A stretch of 64,000 nt of DNA from Jaltomata sinuosa (taxonomy: Eukaryota; Streptophyta; Magnoliopsida; Solanales; Solanaceae). Below the pieces are notes generated by a model. That model was given only the letters and a program-made list of their open reading frames with translations. It was not told the DNA's origin and did not search any database. Of the stretch, positions 10,573 through 23,388 are shown one piece after another. The stretch is taken from assembly GCA_003996215.1 (NCBI GenBank), contig QJPP01001852.1, positions 62,001-126,000 on the forward strand. The letters run 5' to 3'. Position 1 is the stretch's first letter; each line of letters opens with the position of its first letter. The position numbers were made by a program, and so were the translations under genes.

Positions 10573-13500
10573 AAAAGGTAATGCTGTCACGCCAAGGGGT
10601 AGGTTTATTTCCTACCTTAAGTCCCAGAAAATGATTTCTAAAGGCTATATTTATCATTTAGTCCGAGTAAGAAGCACAAAGGATGGACCAGCGACTCTTC
10701 AATTGGTTCCCGTGGTGAGTCAGTTCCTAGATGTATTCCCGGATGAGCTTCCAGGAATCCCTTCAGAAAGGGAAATTGAGTTTTCCATTGACCTACCCCC
10801 AGATATTCAGCCAATATCAATTCCCCCTTACAGGATGGCTCCTGCAGAATTAAGAGAGTTAAAGGAACAGTTAAAGGATCTACTCGAAAAAGGTTTCATT
10901 AGGCCTAGTACATCGCCATGGGGCGCACCTGTTTTGCTTGTTCGTAAGAAGGATGGGTCCTTGAGAATGTGTATCGATTACCGACAACTGAACAAAGTTA
11001 CAATTAAGAATAAGTATCTGCTTCCAAGGATTGATGACCTTTTTGATCAGTTGCAAGGCGCCAAATGTTTTTCAAAGATTGACTTGCGGTCGGGGTATCA
11101 CCAGTTACGTGTTAAAGGGGTAGATGTTCCAAAAACAGCCTTTAGGACAAGGTATGGCCACTTTGAATTTCTAGTAATGTCTTTTGGGCTTACTAATTCC
11201 CCAGCAGCTTTTATGGACCTAATGAATCGGGTCTTCAAGCCATTCCTAGATGTATTCGTGATCGTATTTATTGACGATATCCTGATTTACTCGCGGTCCA
11301 AAGCCGAACATGCTGATCATTTACGTGAAGTATTGCAAACACTTCAGAATCATAAATTATATGCAAAGTTCTCCAAATGTGAGTTTTGGTTGACTTCAGT
11401 GGCTTTTCTTGGCCATATAATTACAGACGAAGGTATTAGAGTTGACGGCCAAAAGATTGAAGCAGTAAAGAATTGGCCGAGGCCCTTGAATGCTACAGAG
11501 ATCCGTAGTTTTTTGGGCTTAGCAGGTTATTACCGGAGGTTTGTGGAAGGATTTTCTTCTATATCTGCACCATTGACAAAGTTGACTCATAAAGCTGCCA
11601 AGTTCCAGTGGTCTGATGCATGTGAGCAGAGTTTTCAGGAGTTGAAGGACAGACTTACTTCAGCACCTGTCTTAACTCTGCCAGAGGGCACAGAAGGTTA
11701 TGTTGTTTATTGTGATGCTTCAAGGATTGGGTTGGGTTGCGTTTTAATGCAACATGGTAAAGGTTATTGCCTATGCCTCGAGACAACTAAGAAAGCACGA
11801 ACAAAATTACCCTACTCACGATCTTGAATTGGCAGCAGTTATATTTGCCTTGAAAATTTGGCGCCATTACTTGTTTGGAGTCCATGTAGACGTGTTTATG
11901 GACCACAAAAGTCTACAGTATTTATTCAAACAGAAGGATTTAACCCAAGGCAAAGAAGGTGGCTAGAGTTACTAAAGGATTATGACGTAGATATTTTGTA
12001 CCATCCAGGGAAGGCCAATGTAGTGGCCGATGCACTTAGCCGCAAATCCATGGGAAGCTTGAGCCACGTGGAAAATAGAAAGATTGAGATGACAAGAGAA
12101 CTACATCAGTTAGCTAATTTGCAGGTTCGACTACTAGACAAAGGTAATGGGGGAATTGTTATTCAAAGCACAGCGGAATCCTCACTTATGACAGAGGTAA
12201 AGGAACGATAATATGATGATCCATAATTAGTAAGATTGAGGGAGGAAATTCCACAACAGAAGCAACCACTAATAGAGCTTAAGGAAGATGGGGTTCTGAG
12301 ATATCAAGGTCGTCTATGTGTACCTAACGTCGGGGAGCTTTGGGAGAAAATTTTGGCAGAAGTTCACTATTCCCGCTATTCAATCCATCCCGGAGCGACG
12401 AAGATGTATCATGATCTATGATAGATTTATTGGTGGAATAATATGAAGAGAAATATTGCAGAGTTTGTAGCCCAATGCCCGAATTGTCAACTAGGTAAAA
12501 ATTGAACACCAGAGACCCGGAGGTCTAACTCAAAGTATAGTGATACCTACCTGGAAATGGGAGGTGATCAACATGGACTTTATTATAGGCTTACCCCGTA
12601 CTTATCGAAAGTATGATTCCATATGGGTGATTGTAGATAGACTTACAAAATCAGCTCACTTTTTGCCAGTCAGGACAACTTATACTGCTGAAGATTATGC
12701 CAAGTTGTATATTAGTGAAATAGTTCGACTTCATGGTGTCCCAATTTCCATTATTTCAGATAGGGGTGATCAGTTTACATCAAATTTCTAGAGGTCTTTC
12801 CAGAGAGGCTTAGGTACTCAAATAAGTCTCAGTACAGCTTTTCATCCACAGACAGATGGACTAACTGAATGCACTATTCAAACACTCGAAGATATGCTAA
12901 GAGCTTGTGTACTAGATTTTAAATGGAGTTGGGATTACCATTTGCCACTAATTGAGTTTGCCTATAATAATAGCTTCCATGCAAGCATTCAAATGGCTCC
13001 TTATGAGGCTTTATACGGACGAAAGTGTAGATCACCGATTGGATGGTTTGAAATTGGAGAAGCAGGATTATTAGGGCCATACCTAGTTAATCAGGCAATA
13101 GAGAAGGTGAAGCTAATCCGAGAAAGATTACTAACAGCCCAGAGTAGGCAGAAATCATATGCAGATGTGCGACGTCGGGATTTGGAATTTAATATTAGTG
13201 ATTGGTTTTCCTAAAGGTTTCGCCCATGAAAGGCGTTATGTTATTTGGTAAAAAGGGAAAGCTTAGTCCAAGATATATTGGACCATACAAGATCATTCGG
13301 AGGGTAGGAAAAGTGGCATATGAGCTAGATTTAGCCACAGAATTGGAGACAGTCCATCCTGTATTTCATGTATCGATGCTACGAAGGTGCATAGGAGATC
13401 CTTCACGTATTATGCCTATTAAAGATGTTCAACTTTCTGAAGACTTATCCTATAAGGAAGTAACAATTTCTATCCTAGATCATTAAGTTAGGAAGCTCAG

Positions 13501-13615
13501 AACCAAAGAAGTAGCCTCAGTAAAGGTGTTGTGGAGAAATAATAATATCGAGGAAATGATGTGGGAAGCCGAGGAAGAAATGAGGAAAAAGCATCCCCAG
13601 TTATTTATGACTTGA
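10573..13615 (+). pseudogene. Tekay pol: RT, RNase H, integrase, chromodomain-like tail
   Basis: RT spans about 10750-11550 with the catalytic FIDD near 11267-11278 intact. RNase H follows (YCDASRIGLGCVL near 11707), but shifts near 11755 and 11945 break it. In-frame stops occur at 12209-12211 and 12224-12226, with tandem stops near 12419 and a shift before 12540. The integrase has its zinc-binding HHCC (about 12360-12490) and two core aspartates (VIVDRL, SDRGDQF), then a TAG at 12789-12791; the glutamate follows near 12865. Another shift near 13205 leads to the C-terminal part, with a stop at 13484-13486 before the chromodomain-like end at 13615. Start and end are domain limits. Confidence 0.88.
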
Positions 13616-13888
13616 AGATAGTATAGAGGTAAGTCATATTCTTATGTTCTTGATACTCTTCCTACTATGCCAATATGATCAGGTTTGAACATGTGAAAAT
13701 GATTACATTTAATTGTATATAGTGTATCGCTCTGTGAGGCATCGTGCTGGACTTTTGCTGAGTTTCAGGTTTTTGGATAGTCCCAATTATAAAGGAAACT
13801 CTGCCGTAATTTCAAAAAAATCCTAAGGGACTAGAGCTCTATATTCATTACCCTCATTCGAGGATGAATGATTCTAAGGGGGGAAGGA
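13616..13888 (+). other. 3' noncoding region and polypurine tract of Tekay element
   Basis: A short AT-rich stretch with no ORF, ending in a purine tract (CTAAGGGGGGAAGGA, 13874-13888) immediately before the 3' LTR. Confidence 0.85.
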
Positions 13889-14411
13889 TGTAACACTCCG
13901 TACCTTTCAAAACCTATGCGAGTAAGTAAATATCGACGAAGGTATTTGAGCTCGAGATTGTGAAGGGGTACTTTGGCCTAGAATTTGAAATGGTCAAATG
14001 TATATAAGTGTTAAGTTAAATTATAAGGATGAGGGTTTTGAAAATGATATAAAACGAGTGAGGTACTTGCTCGACTTATCTATGCTCTTAGTTGACAAGT
14101 AGGTGCATCACCTACCTACTCTAACGAACTAAGTTCCGAGGGCCGATTACGGGCAGAAACACCATGGATTATTAGACCTAATGGTAGCCCAAATGAAGCT
14201 TAAAGTTGGCCCATCAAATCACAACCAAATCTGGCCCAAACAACTACAAAAGGTAGCCACCAATATTGACCACATTTTGACCCAAGAGAAGCCCAAAATC
14301 AGCCACAAAGCTTAACCCTTTTGAGGCCCAAGCAAAGGGTAATTTTGGCCCAAGTTTATTGACCTATTTTGGCCCAAATATACTCAAAAAAGTCGGCCAA
14401 AAAGATCCCTT

Positions 14412-14419
14412 TATATAGG
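14412..14419 (+). promoter_or_regulatory. TATA box in Tekay 3' LTR
   Basis: TATATAGG within a CCCTTTATATAGGCC context. The 5' LTR counterpart has one substitution. Confidence 0.5.
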
Positions 14420-15517
14420 CCTTTTGCTGATCAATATTGATCACAAAAAGCTGGAAAAATTCTCTCTTATCTCCTTTCCTTTTTAGCAGCCCTTCTCTCC
14501 CTTTAGGGTTCTAAGAAGATCAAGATTAATTCAAGCTTAAGGTGAGTTAAACCACTTGTTATCTTGGTATTAATCTACTACATATAGCTAGGATATCCTA
14601 TGGTAAGAAAGACATGAACTATGGCAGCCCCTTTCTTAAGATTTAACACATAGAAATTGTGTAACAAATAAGAGATTTCTTCTTCTCTTGTTGGTGTATG
14701 TGTAGGGGTACTTAAGTTTTTCAAGGCATACATAAAAATAGATTAAATCACACCTTCAAGTGTGGTAAGTACTCTGCCCATAATCATATTTTTGGATTGA
14801 AGTTCGGATGGACAATTGTTGTTGAATTATTGTTAAGAACTCACGGGACGGCGATCGGAAGCTGCGGGTTCAATTTGTTGCTATTGTATTTCGGCATGGT
14901 GAGTTGTGTAGGGGCTGTTTAATTAATGCAAAATACGTAAATTTGCCCGGGAAATGTTTAGCTACTGTTTTGGAAAGGTTGCATCAGGTTTAAGAGCTAA
15001 TATTAGCTTAATTATACCCTTGTGTTGTAGATTAACTTAATAAAGGAAAGCCTAAGTTCTGGTAAGCACAATCTTCGGAAGGAACGAGGTATGTTAAGGC
15101 TTCTTTATTCCTTATCGGCATGAAACTAGAAATAGAACTCTAAATCTCCGAAAGAAGGAATTTGAGTATTCTGTTGTAAGAGAGCTGATTTGGTAACTCA
15201 AAAAGTCTTAAGGAACTAAGTTATACATTATGGTGATTCAATTTGCCTTCTTATAAAAAATCTGATTCTTTTTGCACGAAACGTAAGTTATCCTTTTGTC
15301 AAGTTTCTTCTTTGTATTGTGATCCCTAATCAAGCTTTAGAAAGTATACAAGGAAAGTTAGTAAGTCAAATCCCCATTTATATGTGTTTGGTATGTTGAG
15401 TCCAACACCTAGTAAGTGAAGGCTAAAGAATTTATCTAAATGAACCTTCATAACTAACAAGAATAGCTTTGAAGGTCAATCTAGTAATACACTTATTATA
15501 TGTGGTTTGCGTGTTAG

Positions 15518-15719
15518 TGTGCACCGAGGTGCTACTGCCATATTGAGGCCATTATATACATAGTGTGCACCGAGGTGCTACTGCCATATTGAGGCCATTA
15601 TATACATATTGTGCACCGAGGTGCTACTGCCATATTGAGGCCATTATATATATAGTGTGCGCCGAGGCGCTACTGCCATATTGAGGCTATTATATATAGG
15701 GTGCACCGAGGTGCTATTG
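15518..15719 (+). repeat. 46-bp minisatellite in Tekay 3' LTR
   Basis: Four units and a partial one, collinear with those of the 5' LTR. Unit 4 again carries GCGCCGAGGCGC, so that variant predates the insertion. Confidence 0.95.
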
Positions 15720-16410
15720 TGGTTCAGCGTGGGTTATAAAGAGTGAGTTGCGGTGTGGGTTAATGCATGTGTTGTATTCTAAAAAGAATAAAGGAGAAAT
15801 AGCTTAACGAGTCTTACCAATTACAGTTTACAAGTTTCATATTATATCTTGTTCAGATTTACTACTTGCGACTTGCTTTTATGTTCTACCTTACATGCCA
15901 GTACATTATTGTCGTACTGACATCCCTATTGCCTGGGGGCTCTGCATATATGCCTGCAGGTCCAGACAGATACCCAGACAGACCTCTTCAGTAGGAGTTA
16001 CAAAGTTCAGCCATTTTGGAAAGCTCCATTCTTCCTGGAGCTGACGAGTCAGAGGTGTAGCTCATATTTTGACCAGGTTATGTATACGTATAGCTTATGG
16101 GTAGTACAGGGCTCTGTCCTGGATATGAGATATTTTACTTACTCCTAGAGGCTTGTAGACATGTATATGTACATCAGTGTTGGGTTTGGCCTTGTCAGCC
16201 TTGTTATTAGCTATCTACTATGATAATAGCCTTGTCGGCCTTGAGTTGTTTACCTACTGTTGAGCTTTCAGTGTTTCAAATTGTTATTCTTAGAGACCTT
16301 GTCGGTCTCAGACCCCTAGCAGGTTCAACAGAGATACACTCTATTTTGGCACCCTCGGCCTTTTGGGGCTCCGAGTGTCGGTCATGCCTCCCATGGTTTG
16401 GGGTGTGACA

Positions 16411-16415
16411 CTCAG
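16411..16415. repeat. Target duplication CTCAG (right)
   Basis: Partner of 5961-5965. Gag of A resumes directly after it. Confidence 0.95.
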
Positions 16416-17075
16416 ACTCGAGGTAGGGGATTTTATGCTAGGGATCGATTTCATTACTTCTTGTCTAGCAGGCCAGTTTCAGTAGCTCCACAGGTTTTAG
16501 AGAATAGTTTTGCAGAGCATATTGAGCAGAGTAGACATGGTGTAGGTCAGGGTTCTCGTGGTTTGCATTCAGGGTATGTAAGCCGAGGTAGACTGTCAGG
16601 CTCAAGGAGGGCTTCCCGAATGACTTTATTCAATGGAGTTTGTTTTTAGTGCGGTGAGCATGGGCACTTTGTTAGGGATTGCCCTACGATCCCACCTTCC
16701 AGTTAGTATGTATTATCTCCCGAGGCTCCAGTTCCACCGGCTAGAGGTGGAGTGCAAGGTAGTAGAGGTGTTCCCCAAGTAGCGAGAGGTAGTGAACAGA
16801 GTTGTAGGGGTGGTCCCCAGATGGTTAGAGGTGGCTTTCATCCAAGTGGTTCAGGTATCTATCCAGAGTCGACAGGCACCGTGTGTTAGAGTTGGGCTTC
16901 CTTGGGTTGTTACGGTTGTGGAGTGGTTGGTCTCTATTTTAGAGATTATCCCCAGTAAGGGAAGATTGAGGCTTCAACTTTGACTACTCAGTCCATAGTT
17001 AGACACCATCAGTCTGATGCCCCTCTTGGTGGGCCAGAGGTAGAGGTTCCCGATATTGTTGTAATGGGTACAACT
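16416..17075 (+). pseudogene. A gag, second part with two zinc knuckles
   Basis: It continues the gag split at 5965 (QTRGRGF basic linker). The first zinc knuckle is at 16641-16682; its second residue pair is broken by TAG at 16647-16649, where relatives have Gln (CAG). A second, decayed knuckle (CYGCGVVGLYFRDY, last Cys replaced by Tyr) lies at 16908-16949. B has the same two-knuckle layout, while C shows one. It is noncoding in practice because of stops. Confidence 0.7.
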
Positions 17076-20002
17076 TTGTTTACCTTTGGCTAATGCTAGT
17101 ATTGTTTGCATTATAAATCTACTCTCCTTTTTTGTGTATTTGTTTATATGCCTACCTGTTTTCCTTGTTTATTTGTTTTACATCTTGAGTTTTAGTGTTT
17201 ATGCATGTGATTTCTCGGTAGATTGATTCTTTTTAGTAGTAGATAGGGTGAGTTGTCCTTGAAAGGTGACTACCCAGAGTTGTGACTCATGGGTAGGTCG
17301 TGTTAGCCTTGTTTCTAGTTCTTCCCTATGGTTCTAGAGTTGGTTTTTAAGTTATTTGATTCCTAATGGTCTTGGGTGGTTGTTGCCTAGGTCATTCTCC
17401 AGCATTTTCTAGAACTCCTTCTGTTGGTTTGGTATGATACCGATGGTCGAGTACCAGAGAAAGTGGTTTAGTCTTAAAGAGAGTGGTGTTAGTTATGCCG
17501 GTGGGCATTGGATGGTTTAGCTTTTCTCAAGAAATTTGAATCGATCTTCCCTATTTGTTAGGTTGGGAGGTTAGCAGGTATGGGTTGCTTTTGTTGTTTT
17601 CCTTCTATTTCAAGCCTGGTTGGATTGTTTTCATTGTTTTCCCCAGTTCTGGTTGGTAAGATTGAGTTTTTATTATGGCCTGGTTGTCGAGTTTTGGCTA
17701 TAGCATTGTGGTTGAGTCGTGACCATAGCATCTTGGGTGAGTTGGACATTCGGCCTATTCTTTTCCTGCTTTATCGAGTATTGTTAATGGAGTTTTGGGA
17801 GCTAAGGAACCGCTCCAAGGTATTCTGAGAAAGAGTTTGTAGAGTTCAGTGTATCCTTAAAGGGTTTTGTTTGGTTTGCAAGGGAGGGTGATGACCCCTC
17901 GTACGTGTGTATGAGTTCCTAGCAACTGACTGAGATGACTCCTTGTGTGTGTGCATGTGTTCCAGTATCTGACTGAGGTGATGAATGAGGGTTTGCTTGG
18001 GTTAGTGTGTGGTGACATGATTCGACCGACTATAAATTGTAGTGGATTTTTTGTTTGATGGTTTCGAGGTCAGATTTCCTTTTAGTGAGAGATCGGGGTA
18101 GTGGCCTCTTCCAGTACTACCTTTGGGAGATTGTTGCATCGGCTGTGGTTTCCTTGTCATACTCTTTGGAGGAGGAACCAAGTCTCAGTAGCATTTACAG
18201 ATTGGGCAAATTGTATATTCAGAGCTTAGTTGGCTCTGATTCTTATAAGTGTTTATCTGCAGTGTATGGGTCTACTCAGAGGTTTGACAGAGGCATTGTC
18301 TGGCAGTTGGAGTTAAGTTTCAGAATCATGGGCTAGTAGGTTATTTTAGATGGTTTGTGGAAGGTTCTCCTTAGTTGCAGCATCCTTGTGCCGGAAGGCA
18401 GTAGGTACGGACAACTTAGTTTCTCTATTTCAGTTTTAGAGTGGCCATTGGCCTTGGACATCCAGTCCTTGGCTAACCATTTTATTAGGCCGAACTTGAC
18501 AGATTCCAGTGGTGATATTGCCAGAGTTGAGGTCCATTTACCTTGGTTGGACAGATTAAGTTGCGTTAGTTCGAGGCTTAGCGGATGTATGTTATATGCG
18601 ATCAGGTTATGTGGATTGAGACTAGCGGGGTTACTTTGGATACTGATGATATTTTGAGATTGATAGTTGCCTTTGGTGTTTCGAGAGTTAGAGTCTTGAT
18701 TTGATCAATTCTTCGAGAATTGTCTGTTGTGTGGGGTTGTAGTATGGGTTAGACTCATGCAGTGTGGGCTAAGAGTTGTGGTATGTTGTTATGTTTTTAG
18801 AGTTGTTGGTTCATGTACTGATATAGTAGAGTGGGTTCTTTGAGCCAGTGGGTGGTGAACTGAGAGGTTTTGAGTTTGTCAATAGCTAAGTGGCGACCTT
18901 GGATTTCAGGCATCCTTTCCCTTGCCTACAAGGTGTTTGACTTGATATTCCCGGCATGGTGGACTTCTTCCTGAGGTGAGACTTGTAAGGTGATCCTAAA
19001 TCTGAATGGTGTTTGAGTATGTGGAGCAGCAGCGGTAATTCTTAGAGTTTGGAGCTTAGTTGATGGCTATGGACTTAGTGGTAGGCTTACCACACTCCTT
19101 TTAAGTTTGGGTTTTGGTTTGGGTCTTCTTGGGTAGGTTGCCCTGGTTTATTCACTTCCAGCTGATTCAGACTTGATACGGTTCAGCGGGGTTAGTTTCA
19201 TTCTACAATTGGGAGATTCTCTTTCGACATAGGGTGTCCATGCATGTCTTTCCCAAACCCTCGTGTGCGAGTTTCAGTTGAGCTCTGATGGTTGGTTTAG
19301 TTGGATTCAGGTATCAGGATTGATCTTAGCAAAGGTGTCCGTCCGTTGATTGCAGTTCAATCGGGGCAGAGTGTTGCCATTTTCAAAAATATTCTTAGGG
19401 TTAGTATTTCAGATGTCAAAGGGTAGTAGTCTATGGCTTGGCTGAGAGAGAGTTTGATTACAAAGGTGACTTTATTCATGGTTAAGCGTAGCAGGAATAT
19501 TAGATCTCTGGTGGGTTCGTTGATGTTTTTCGGGTGGCTCGAGTGTTTGACTTGTGTGAAGGCTCGTGGTCTTGGTGCGAAGTGTTCATGTCAGTATAAA
19601 GGTTTTGTGAATCTATGAGTTCATGAGTTAGAGGTTTTGGTTGGTGACTTTCTGGGTGAACTTGGTTGTGGTATCGAGGTTTTGAGTTTTGTGTGTTGAT
19701 CGCATTGGTTTTTCTTGGTTTCAATATTGTGTCGTTGCATTCCGGTTAAGATTCTTAAGGCTTGGTTTGGTTGATAAGCCTTTGGAGTTTTAGAGTTAAA
19801 GGTTGGAATCTAGCTTTGCTAGTAAGGAGTCAAAGCTTGGTTCCTTCCCTTTGACTTAGTTCCACTGGATATCGTTTGGTCGAGGAGGCTACCCAGGTTG
19901 TCCGAGAGAGTTGTGCGGGCTTTGTATCCGCAGTTCTTGAGTCTTTGCTATTTCCTTCTTTCTTGACTTTCAAGGATGAAAGTCCTTTTTAGTAGCGGAC
20001 GA
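17076..20002 (+). pseudogene. A pol remnant, strongly decayed
   Basis: No long pol frame survives. Recognisable scraps lie in pol order. Near 18445-18480 is the LALDIQSLAN segment that precedes integrase, also found in C. Near 19072-19100 is a MDLVVGLPH-like start of the integrase core. At 19885-19985 is a remnant of the chromodomain-like C-terminus, ending in the GGATGAAAGTC...AGTAG motif before the LTR. I could not locate the RT catalytic motif. The stretch aligns with 48391-51096 of B across much of its length. Confidence 0.6.
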
Positions 20003-21526
20003 TGTAATGACCCTTCTGGTCATTATCACATTTTTGCCTTCTTTGTACTGTTAGAGCTTTCCTGTAGCGGCCCGAAGTCATTTATGGCTTGCTGGGACTG
20101 GTAATTTGGTGCCCGGACTATTTGTTTGGCCTTTATGGCCATTTCCCAGTTTTAGAACCTTAACTTAGGAAATCGTTAACTTGGGTCAACATTATTGGTA
20201 ATCATGGTCAGAATTGACTTCTGATAGTTTTAGCTCTGGAGCATGGACTTTGGTCTAGTGGGACCTTTGGTCGGGATCCGGGAGCTTCTGAACTTGGAAT
20301 TCTCTTTCGTTCTGTGATTTCAAGATAATTGGGCTTGTATGGTTAACTTTGGTCAACATTTGGAGAAGACGGCCGTAGGTAGAAATTCTGCTAGTGTTGT
20401 TGGCTCCGAAATGTCAAGTTTAGGCTAGAGGGACCATTGATTCGGGTCCCGAGGCTTCCAAACTTTATTTCAGCCCTTAGGTTCTGTTTGGGAACTGTTG
20501 GCCTAAAGGTTGATTTTGGGCGAAGGGCCCACTTTTCGTTAAATCAACCTCCGGTCGGATTTTAGTCAATTCTGTTAGATCCGAAATGTCGTTTCTAGTT
20601 GCATAGCTCAACTCGTTTGTGTTTGCGGGACCCCGAATGCATTCCCCGGGCCCATCTCTGGAAAATCTACCTTTGGGCATGTTGCTATTGTTGGTTGCTG
20701 GTGTGGTACCAGGGGGCCACCTGGGTCATACCTGTGCATGCGCGCCTACGCCTGTCTAGTGCCCTTGCGTGCCTGGCTGCCTGATTATGCCAACGCCCCT
20801 GCCTATGTTGTTTGCCTCGGCGCCAGCGCGCCTGCGCCCGGTCAAGCCGCTGTAGCGCCTGGGCGTGGCAGTTATAAGGGGCTGGCAACCTTTATTTTCT
20901 CCTTCATTTTTACCCCTTAACTCAAATCGTTCCTCCATTAAAATAACTCATAAAACCACCATTTTCACCTCTTATTCATCCCTGCTGCTTGGAGGATTAT
21001 ATTATTGATTCTTGAACGTATATTAACTTCTAATCAGGTAATTTCTCTCTTTAAAATTCCATTTTCCTCCATTGATGGGTTCTTCTTTAACATAGGTTCT
21101 CTTCTTGTCTTTAGTTGATCAATTTAAGGCTGCATGCTTGGGGGTTCGGGGAATTCACTTCGTTGGATTGCTTCTTCTCATTGGGTAAGTGTCTCATTAA
21201 TTTTCGGGTTTTTTCTCCAAATTCTATCTTTAATTCCTTGCTTGAGCGGGCTGTTTTGATCCCTTTCCATTGGCAAAATCTGCTCAATTTTGGAGCATGC
21301 TCTTTAGGTATTATTGTTATCATCGTGCTTCTTTCTATTTTTTATTTCAGATTCTGGGCCCCGAGGGCCCACTTTTGACTCTAATTTCAACTCAGCTATA
21401 ATTATAGCAATATGTGTATCATTGGCTTCGTTTTGATGCGTAGAATATTGTTTTGATAGTGTGTTCTCAGTCTGGGCTTTCTCAGAGCAGTTCGAGCTTG
21501 GACGATGCCATTCCAGCAGCTAGTCG
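20003..21526 (+). repeat. 3' LTR of A, first part
   Basis: It starts TGTAATGACCCTTCTGG, as in B. It has a GC-rich block at about 20720-20870 followed by a weak TATA box (TTATAAGG, 20872-20879). It is broken by the CRM element at AGTCG. Confidence 0.88.
21522..21526. repeat. Target duplication AGTCG (left)
   Basis: AGTCG here and at 29055-29059 flank the CRM element exactly. Confidence 0.95.
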
Positions 21527-22172
21527 TGATACTAGATTGAAAAGCATGGATGGTACTATCTTGGATGGAACTTATCCTTCAAGGCCTTTCACACGTAGTC
21601 AAGCTAAAGATCTCCACGACCTTCAAGCAATGTTCATGAAAAGGGAAGCATTGGAGAAGCTTGAAGAATCCCAAAGGAAAGCATACAATGTGTGGGTGAT
21701 CCATTAAAGTGAGGTGGAAGGGGAAATTCAAGAATTCCCTAAAGAAGGCAATCAAACAAGGCCCTTACTTCATTAAGGGCAAAATTGTATTTGCTAGTGT
21801 CTTCTTATTCCCTAGTATAAGTAGTAGTTTTTCTTCATTTTGGAAAGTTAGTTTTTGCATATTGAAGATTGATACTCTAAATCTTGTAGTTGCTAGTGTA
21901 AGGCTTAGTGTAATTCTGTTAAGAAATTAGTAAGCGATTAGGATAACTCTCTTGATTGTTAGTTTAACTTATTTACTTAATTAATCGAAGGTCTCCCACT
22001 TGTGGATTTCATTTAGGTTTCCTTGATTAGTTGAGTTGAATTAGTTTCTAGTTGTTGGAATCAATTGGGAGGTGAGGGTTTTAGCCCCTTGTTGCCCATA
22101 ATTTCAATTCCTAGTTATTAATTCTCATATCTTTTCCTTCGTTTCTTCTTGTTTGTTGTATTTTCGTTATCA
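21527..22172 (+). repeat. 5' LTR of CRM element
   Basis: It starts TGATACTAG and ends CGTTATCA. The first 180 bases retain the same reading frame that forms the pol C-terminus in the 3' LTR (SRPFTRSQAKDL). Same length as the 3' LTR. Confidence 0.95.
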
Positions 22173-22174
22173 TT

Positions 22175-22186
22175 TGGTATCAGAGC
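22175..22186 (+). other. Primer-binding site of CRM element
   Basis: TGGTATCAGAGC, perfect for the initiator-Met tRNA, two bases after the LTR. Confidence 0.95.
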
Positions 22187-23388
22187 TCGGTTTAGGTTTC
22201 TTTCCACAAATCTAAGTCTTGGGAATTTGATATCTTCAAAATCCAAAAAAAAAATATTGAAAAGTTTTCATTTTAATTTGTTGTTTTTGACACTAGATCT
22301 TGATTCCCTAGTGTTTTTTGAGTCTAGATTTCAAATTTTGTGCGATTTGGAGTTGTAGAAGTGAAGTTGCCATTAAAGGGTTTTGAGCTTTTGAAGCTTT
22401 ACAAACTTTGAAAGTGGGTCTTTTGATTGAGGAGAAATTGGAGCTTAAAAACTATTGGGGTTTGTTCCCTAAGTCGAGGGGAAACTAATCCTAAAGTTTG
22501 AGCCAATTCTGAGTTGATTTGAAGGTGTTGGTATTTAGTGTGTGTTCTTGGTGTTCTAGGTGTTTTTTATATTCATCAAAACATCTTGAAGAAGAAGAAA
22601 CCAAAAGGTACATTTGATCCAACAATTCCAAGTCAAAAGTGGTCAAAGATGTTTGTTGGGTCCACAAGTGGAATTAAAAAAAAAAAAAATCCACGCGGAC
22701 CTGCCACGTCAGCAGCCACGTCAGTAGTCAATGCCACATCAGCAGCAGTCAACCGCCAGCAGCTGCTGCCAACGCAGCAGGCGACTCGCCCACTCTCACT
22801 GTGGCGCGTGTTGCCCAGTTTCAGAGAGAAAAATCTGCAGGTTCTATACTTAGTTTTTTTTAGGGGTCTCAAATTTTGGGACCCCAAAAGTTTTTTAAGT
22901 GGTGGAACTTTTAAGACCCCAAAATTTTTCTAAGTGTTGGAACTTCAAACTTCTTCTTCTACACTCATTTTTCTTCGATTTCTCAACTATTTAACAACTA
23001 ATTAACATCTTTAATTACTTGTTAACTAGTTTTTAAACATCAAATCATCTCTTTGATTCTCCAAATTAAGCAACAACAAGTAGTTTCTCCTACTTTTGTT
23101 ACTTAGTTCTTGAGTTCGAATTCTTTCGTGCTTCTTTCTTCTTCGTTTCTTGTCTTGTTTCGTTGATTAATTCCTTGATTCAAGTCCGTTTAGAGTCTTT
23201 CAAGTCTTCCTTCTTTCAAGAGTCACAAGAATCCACTCCTCCACAAAGGATAGGTGACCTTGAGTTGATTGAGCGGAGCTAGTTCACTACCAATTTTGAG
23301 ATGACGCCATAGGAGGTGAGTTGAGCGTTACATACGAGGGACGTGAGCCTTTTCCTACTAACCTTGTTTGTTGAGTTTTATAGGTACC
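22187..23388 (+). other. CRM leader region
   Basis: About 1.2 kb before gag with no supported gene. It holds an A run at about 22677-22689, three near-repeats of GCCACRTCAGYAG at 22703-22756, and an acceptor-like TTTTATAG just before the gag ATG. A long leader before gag is common in this clade. Confidence 0.6.

Larger units (their letters stand above)
5966..16410 (+). mobile_element. Full-length Tekay/Del-type chromovirus
   Basis: 10,445 bp with two long LTRs (2,596 and 2,522 bp), a perfect initiator-Met primer site, gag with a zinc knuckle, protease, RT, RNase H, integrase, a C-terminal chromodomain-like segment, a purine tract and a perfect 5-bp target duplication. The order protease-RT-RNase H-integrase marks Ty3/gypsy. 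The chromodomain-like tail (VKVLWRN...EEMMWEAEEEM) points to the Tekay/Del clade. It is inactive: several stops and at least four frame changes in pol. The LTRs differ by roughly 1-4% in stretches compared by eye. Confidence 0.92.
13889..16410 (+). repeat. 3' LTR of Tekay element
   Basis: It starts TGTAACACTCCG and ends GGGTGTGACA. It lacks the 86 bp at 6987-7072 of the 5' LTR; the break near 14910 shares a TTT microhomology. The TATA box is TATATAGG at 14412-14419. Confidence 0.95.

Noticed and set aside
8776..13615. Tekay coding region decaying much faster than its LTRs
   Set aside because: With 1-4% LTR divergence, this number of stops and shifts in about 5 kb is not clearly in excess.
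21453..21707. Separate small gene at the A LTR/CRM border
   Set aside because: It is the LTR copy of the CRM pol C-terminus plus a few codons of flanking DNA.
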